Positions 5,311 through 6,782 of a stretch of DNA of 6,782 nt are shown piece by piece. Source of the DNA: Accumulibacter sp. GTDB taxonomy: Bacteria; Pseudomonadota; Gammaproteobacteria; Burkholderiales; Rhodocyclaceae. Position numbers and translations under genes: made by a program. The stretch covers positions 1-6,782 of the forward strand of contig JAIRZC010000269.1 of the NCBI GenBank assembly GCA_031267455.1, given 5' to 3'. Numbering within the stretch: the stretch's first letter is position 1; each line of letters starts with the position of its first letter. The notes beneath the pieces are model-generated. The model did not search any database. It had not been told where the DNA came from and was given only the letters and a program-made list of their open reading frames with translations.

Positions 5311-6075
5311 ATGGATTTGAAAATCGGCCTGGACATCGGAAGCACCGCGATAAAAGTGGTTTTCACGGACGGCGACAATATCCTTTGGCGCGGTCAATCG
5401 GCGACGCGCCCCGGTCAGGAAAGCGTCAGCCGCGCGCTGATGGGGAACGGCCTGGCGGAGCTTGGTTTGGCGGGAGAGGCCATCGTCAACGTGTCGGTTA
5501 CGGGCTATGGAAAAAAACTCTTTGGCCGCCCCGGCGCGGTCGCGGACGAAATCAGCGCCAACGCCGCCGGGCTGTTCCGCTTGAGCGGTGGCAAGGCCGG
5601 GATGATCGTCAATATCGGCGGTCAAGACATGAAAGTCATCTTTCTGGACGCGCGGGGACGTTTGAGCGATTTCAGGATGAACGACAAGTGCGCCGCCGGT
5701 ACCGGGCGGTTTTTCGAATTGGCCGCGCGCATCCTGGACACATCGCTCGAAGATTTCGGCGAATTGAGCCGACGGGCAGGGAAAACTTTGGAACTCAACA
5801 GTACATGCGCGGTTTTCGCCGAAAGCGAGATTGTCTCGCTTTTGGCCTCGGGAACGCCGAGGGAGGAAATCATCAAGGCATTGCATGCGTCGATCGCGCG
5901 ACGCGCGTCCGCGCTGATTGGAAAGGAGATGAATCATCCGATTTGGCTCGACGGCGGCCCGGCTCAGAATCCCGGTTTGGTCGAAGCGCTTGAAGACGAA
6001 TTGCTGACGGAGGTACTGGTCTTGGAACACCCCCAATACACAGTCGCCTACGGCGCGATTCTGGTGGCCCGCTGA
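5311..6075 (+). CDS. ATP-dependent activator of the dehydratase-like protein (HgdC/BadF/BcrA-type ASKHA ATPase)
   Basis: A 254-residue protein of the usual activator length. It has the ASKHA phosphate-1 loop GLDIGSTAIKVV (6-17), TGYGKKL (64-70), the phosphate-2 loop NIGGQDMKVI (101-110), and LDGGPAQN (213-220) near the adenosine site. The two cysteines that hold the single 4Fe-4S cluster at the dimer interface are C127, in NDKCAAGTG, and C166, in NSTCAVFAESEI. Both are the positions known in Acidaminococcus HgdC. These activators hydrolyse ATP to drop the potential of one electron and pass it to the partner's cluster, so with the preceding gene this forms a complete activator-reductase pair in the cytoplasm. 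Only 1 bp separates the two genes. The asparagine-preceding alanine motif reads GGPAQN instead of the common GGVAKN. BadF/BcrA-type reductase subunits and the DCCP reductase belong to the same family, so the exact partner chemistry is not fixed by this protein. Confidence 0.95.
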   Translation: MDLKIGLDIGSTAIKVVFTDGDNILWRGQSATRPGQESVSRALMGNGLAELGLAGEAIVNVSVTGYGKKLFGRPGAVADEISANAAGLFRLSGGKAGMIVNIGGQDMKVIFLDARGRLSDFRMNDKCAAGTGRFFELAARILDTSLEDFGELSRRAGKTLELNSTCAVFAESEIVSLLASGTPREEIIKALHASIARRASALIGKEMNHPIWLDGGPAQNPGLVEALEDELLTEVLVLEHPQYTVAYGAILVAR

Positions 6076-6144
6076 ACTTGAATAACCCATCCTTTCCTCA
6101 CCCCACTCTAACGGGGACATGCCCAAAGCGCGGCATCGAAGATA

Positions 6145-6782
6145 TCAAACGCCAAGATAGGCGGCGCGGATTCCCGGCTTTCGCAATAAATCCCTGGCCG
6201 GCCCTTCGGCGATGATTTCTCCCGTGTCGAGCACATAGCCTCTGTCCGCGACCTGGAGGGCCAGACGCGCGTTCTGCTCCACGACGACGATCGTCAAGCC
6301 GTCGGCATTGAGCTTTTTCAGCGTACGGAACATGTCGTACATGATCAGCGGCGCGAGCCCCATAGAAGGTTCGTCAAGAAGCAGGATCGAGCATTTCGTC
6401 ATGAGCGCGCGCGCCACGGCAAGCATTTGCTGCTCTCCGCCAGAAAGCGTGTCACTGCGTTGCTTTACGCGCTCGGAAAGGCGCGGGAAAATGTCGAAAA
6501 TATGGTCGACGTCCTTGTCGATATTTTCGTTTTTTCTCGACCACGCGGCCAACTGAAGATTTTCCATGACCGTGAGGTTACCGAAAATATGGCGGCCTTC
6601 CGGAACAAGCGTCATCTTGAGGTCGGAAACGACGCTGTGCGCACTCATCCCGAGAATGGAAGCGCCGTCGAATTCGATGTCGCCCGCCGTAACGAGCGCG
6701 GATTCCGGCGGCTTCAGGCGCATGAGCGCTTTCAACGTCGTCGATTTCCCCGCGCCGTTCGCGCCAATCAGCGTAACGATTT
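6145..6782 (-). CDS. livF: Branched-chain amino acid ABC transporter ATPase, LivF type, N-terminus beyond right edge
   Basis: The visible 211 residues run from the Walker A motif GANGAGKST (6739-6765, minus strand) to the stop at 6145. The signature motif is LSGGEQQMLAVARAL, Walker B is SILLLDEPSMGLAP, and VVVEQNARLALQVADRGYVLDTGEI and the terminal AAYLGV are hallmarks of LivF. Here the usual H-switch histidine is replaced as in that family. About 25-35 N-terminal residues lie outside the window; the open frame crosses the TTG at 6735, which is therefore not the start. LivF pairs with LivG on the cytoplasmic face of the LivHM permease and powers uptake of leucine, isoleucine, valine or related amides. 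It is convergent with the riboswitch operon, 69 bp apart, and no convincing terminator is visible in 6076-6144 on either strand. As the likely last gene of a liv cluster entering from the right, it appears functionally unrelated to the B12 operon. Confidence 0.95.
   Translation of the reverse strand, partial: IVTLIGANGAGKSTTLKALMRLKPPESALVTAGDIEFDGASILGMSAHSVVSDLKMTLVPEGRHIFGNLTVMENLQLAAWSRKNENIDKDVDHIFDIFPRLSERVKQRSDTLSGGEQQMLAVARALMTKCSILLLDEPSMGLAPLIMYDMFRTLKKLNADGLTIVVVEQNARLALQVADRGYVLDTGEIIAEGPARDLLRKPGIRAAYLGV

Noticed and set aside
5306..5320. ATG at 5306 overlapping the preceding stop as a start for the activator
   Set aside because: It is out of frame and stops after four codons; the ATG at 5311 has the well-spaced GGAGGAA.
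6101..6116. CCCC/GGGG hairpin between the activator and livF as a terminator
   Set aside because: It has only four base pairs with an eight-base loop and no U-tract on either strand.
5218..6126. A 302-codon open frame on the minus strand
   Set aside because: It is antisense to the activator, whose ASKHA and cysteine motifs are unmistakable; the translated product has no recognisable family and is a by-product of GC-rich codon use.
1..6782. CRISPR arrays, tRNA or rRNA genes, insertion sequences, prophage or attachment sites
   Set aside because: No regularly spaced repeats, cloverleaf or rRNA segments, transposase-like frames or long terminal inverted repeats were seen on either strand.

Overview
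The window looks like a bacterial chromosome segment, most likely from a Betaproteobacterium (Rhodocyclales-like). This rests on a livF-type ABC gene, a zinc-ribbon rpmE, an ArnT-like glycosyltransferase and the general GC-rich codon style. The lineage call is inference; no rRNA or other marker is present.

Layout. Positions 1-1431 (minus) hold the first 477 codons of a multi-pass ArnT/GT39-like glycosyltransferase that runs off the left edge. A bidirectional hairpin terminator (1467-1496) separates it from rpmE (bL31, 1515-1730, minus), which has its own promoter and a perfect 20-bp palindrome in its leader. Between 1800 and 1873 transcription diverges. A sigma70-type promoter at 1873-1900 (plus) fires into a cobalamin riboswitch (about 1916-2101) with a strong intrinsic terminator (2180-2212). 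Downstream, four tightly packed plus-strand genes run from 2213 to 6075. A convergent livF (6145 to the right edge, minus) closes the window.

The centre of interest is the riboswitch-controlled operon: (1) a secreted protein with a C-terminal membrane anchor, no assigned function; (2) a NapH-like integral membrane polyferredoxin with two 4Fe-4S ferredoxin motifs; (3) a single 2-hydroxyacyl-CoA-dehydratase-like (HgdB/BcrC/DCCP superfamily) iron-sulfur protein; (4) an ATP-dependent activator of the HgdC/BadF family with both cluster cysteines. Together they read as a membrane-fed, ATP-driven low-potential electron-transfer machine. Electrons would pass from the quinone pool or periplasm to the NapH-like protein, then to the activator with ATP hydrolysis, then to the dehydratase-like terminal reductase.

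B12 riboswitches normally shut genes off when cobalamin is plentiful, so this machine should be made under B12 shortage. It would then either help obtain or activate corrinoids, for example by Co(II) to Co(I) reduction, or replace a B12-dependent reaction. No function for this four-gene combination can be read from the sequence alone, and I do not recognise it as a described system.
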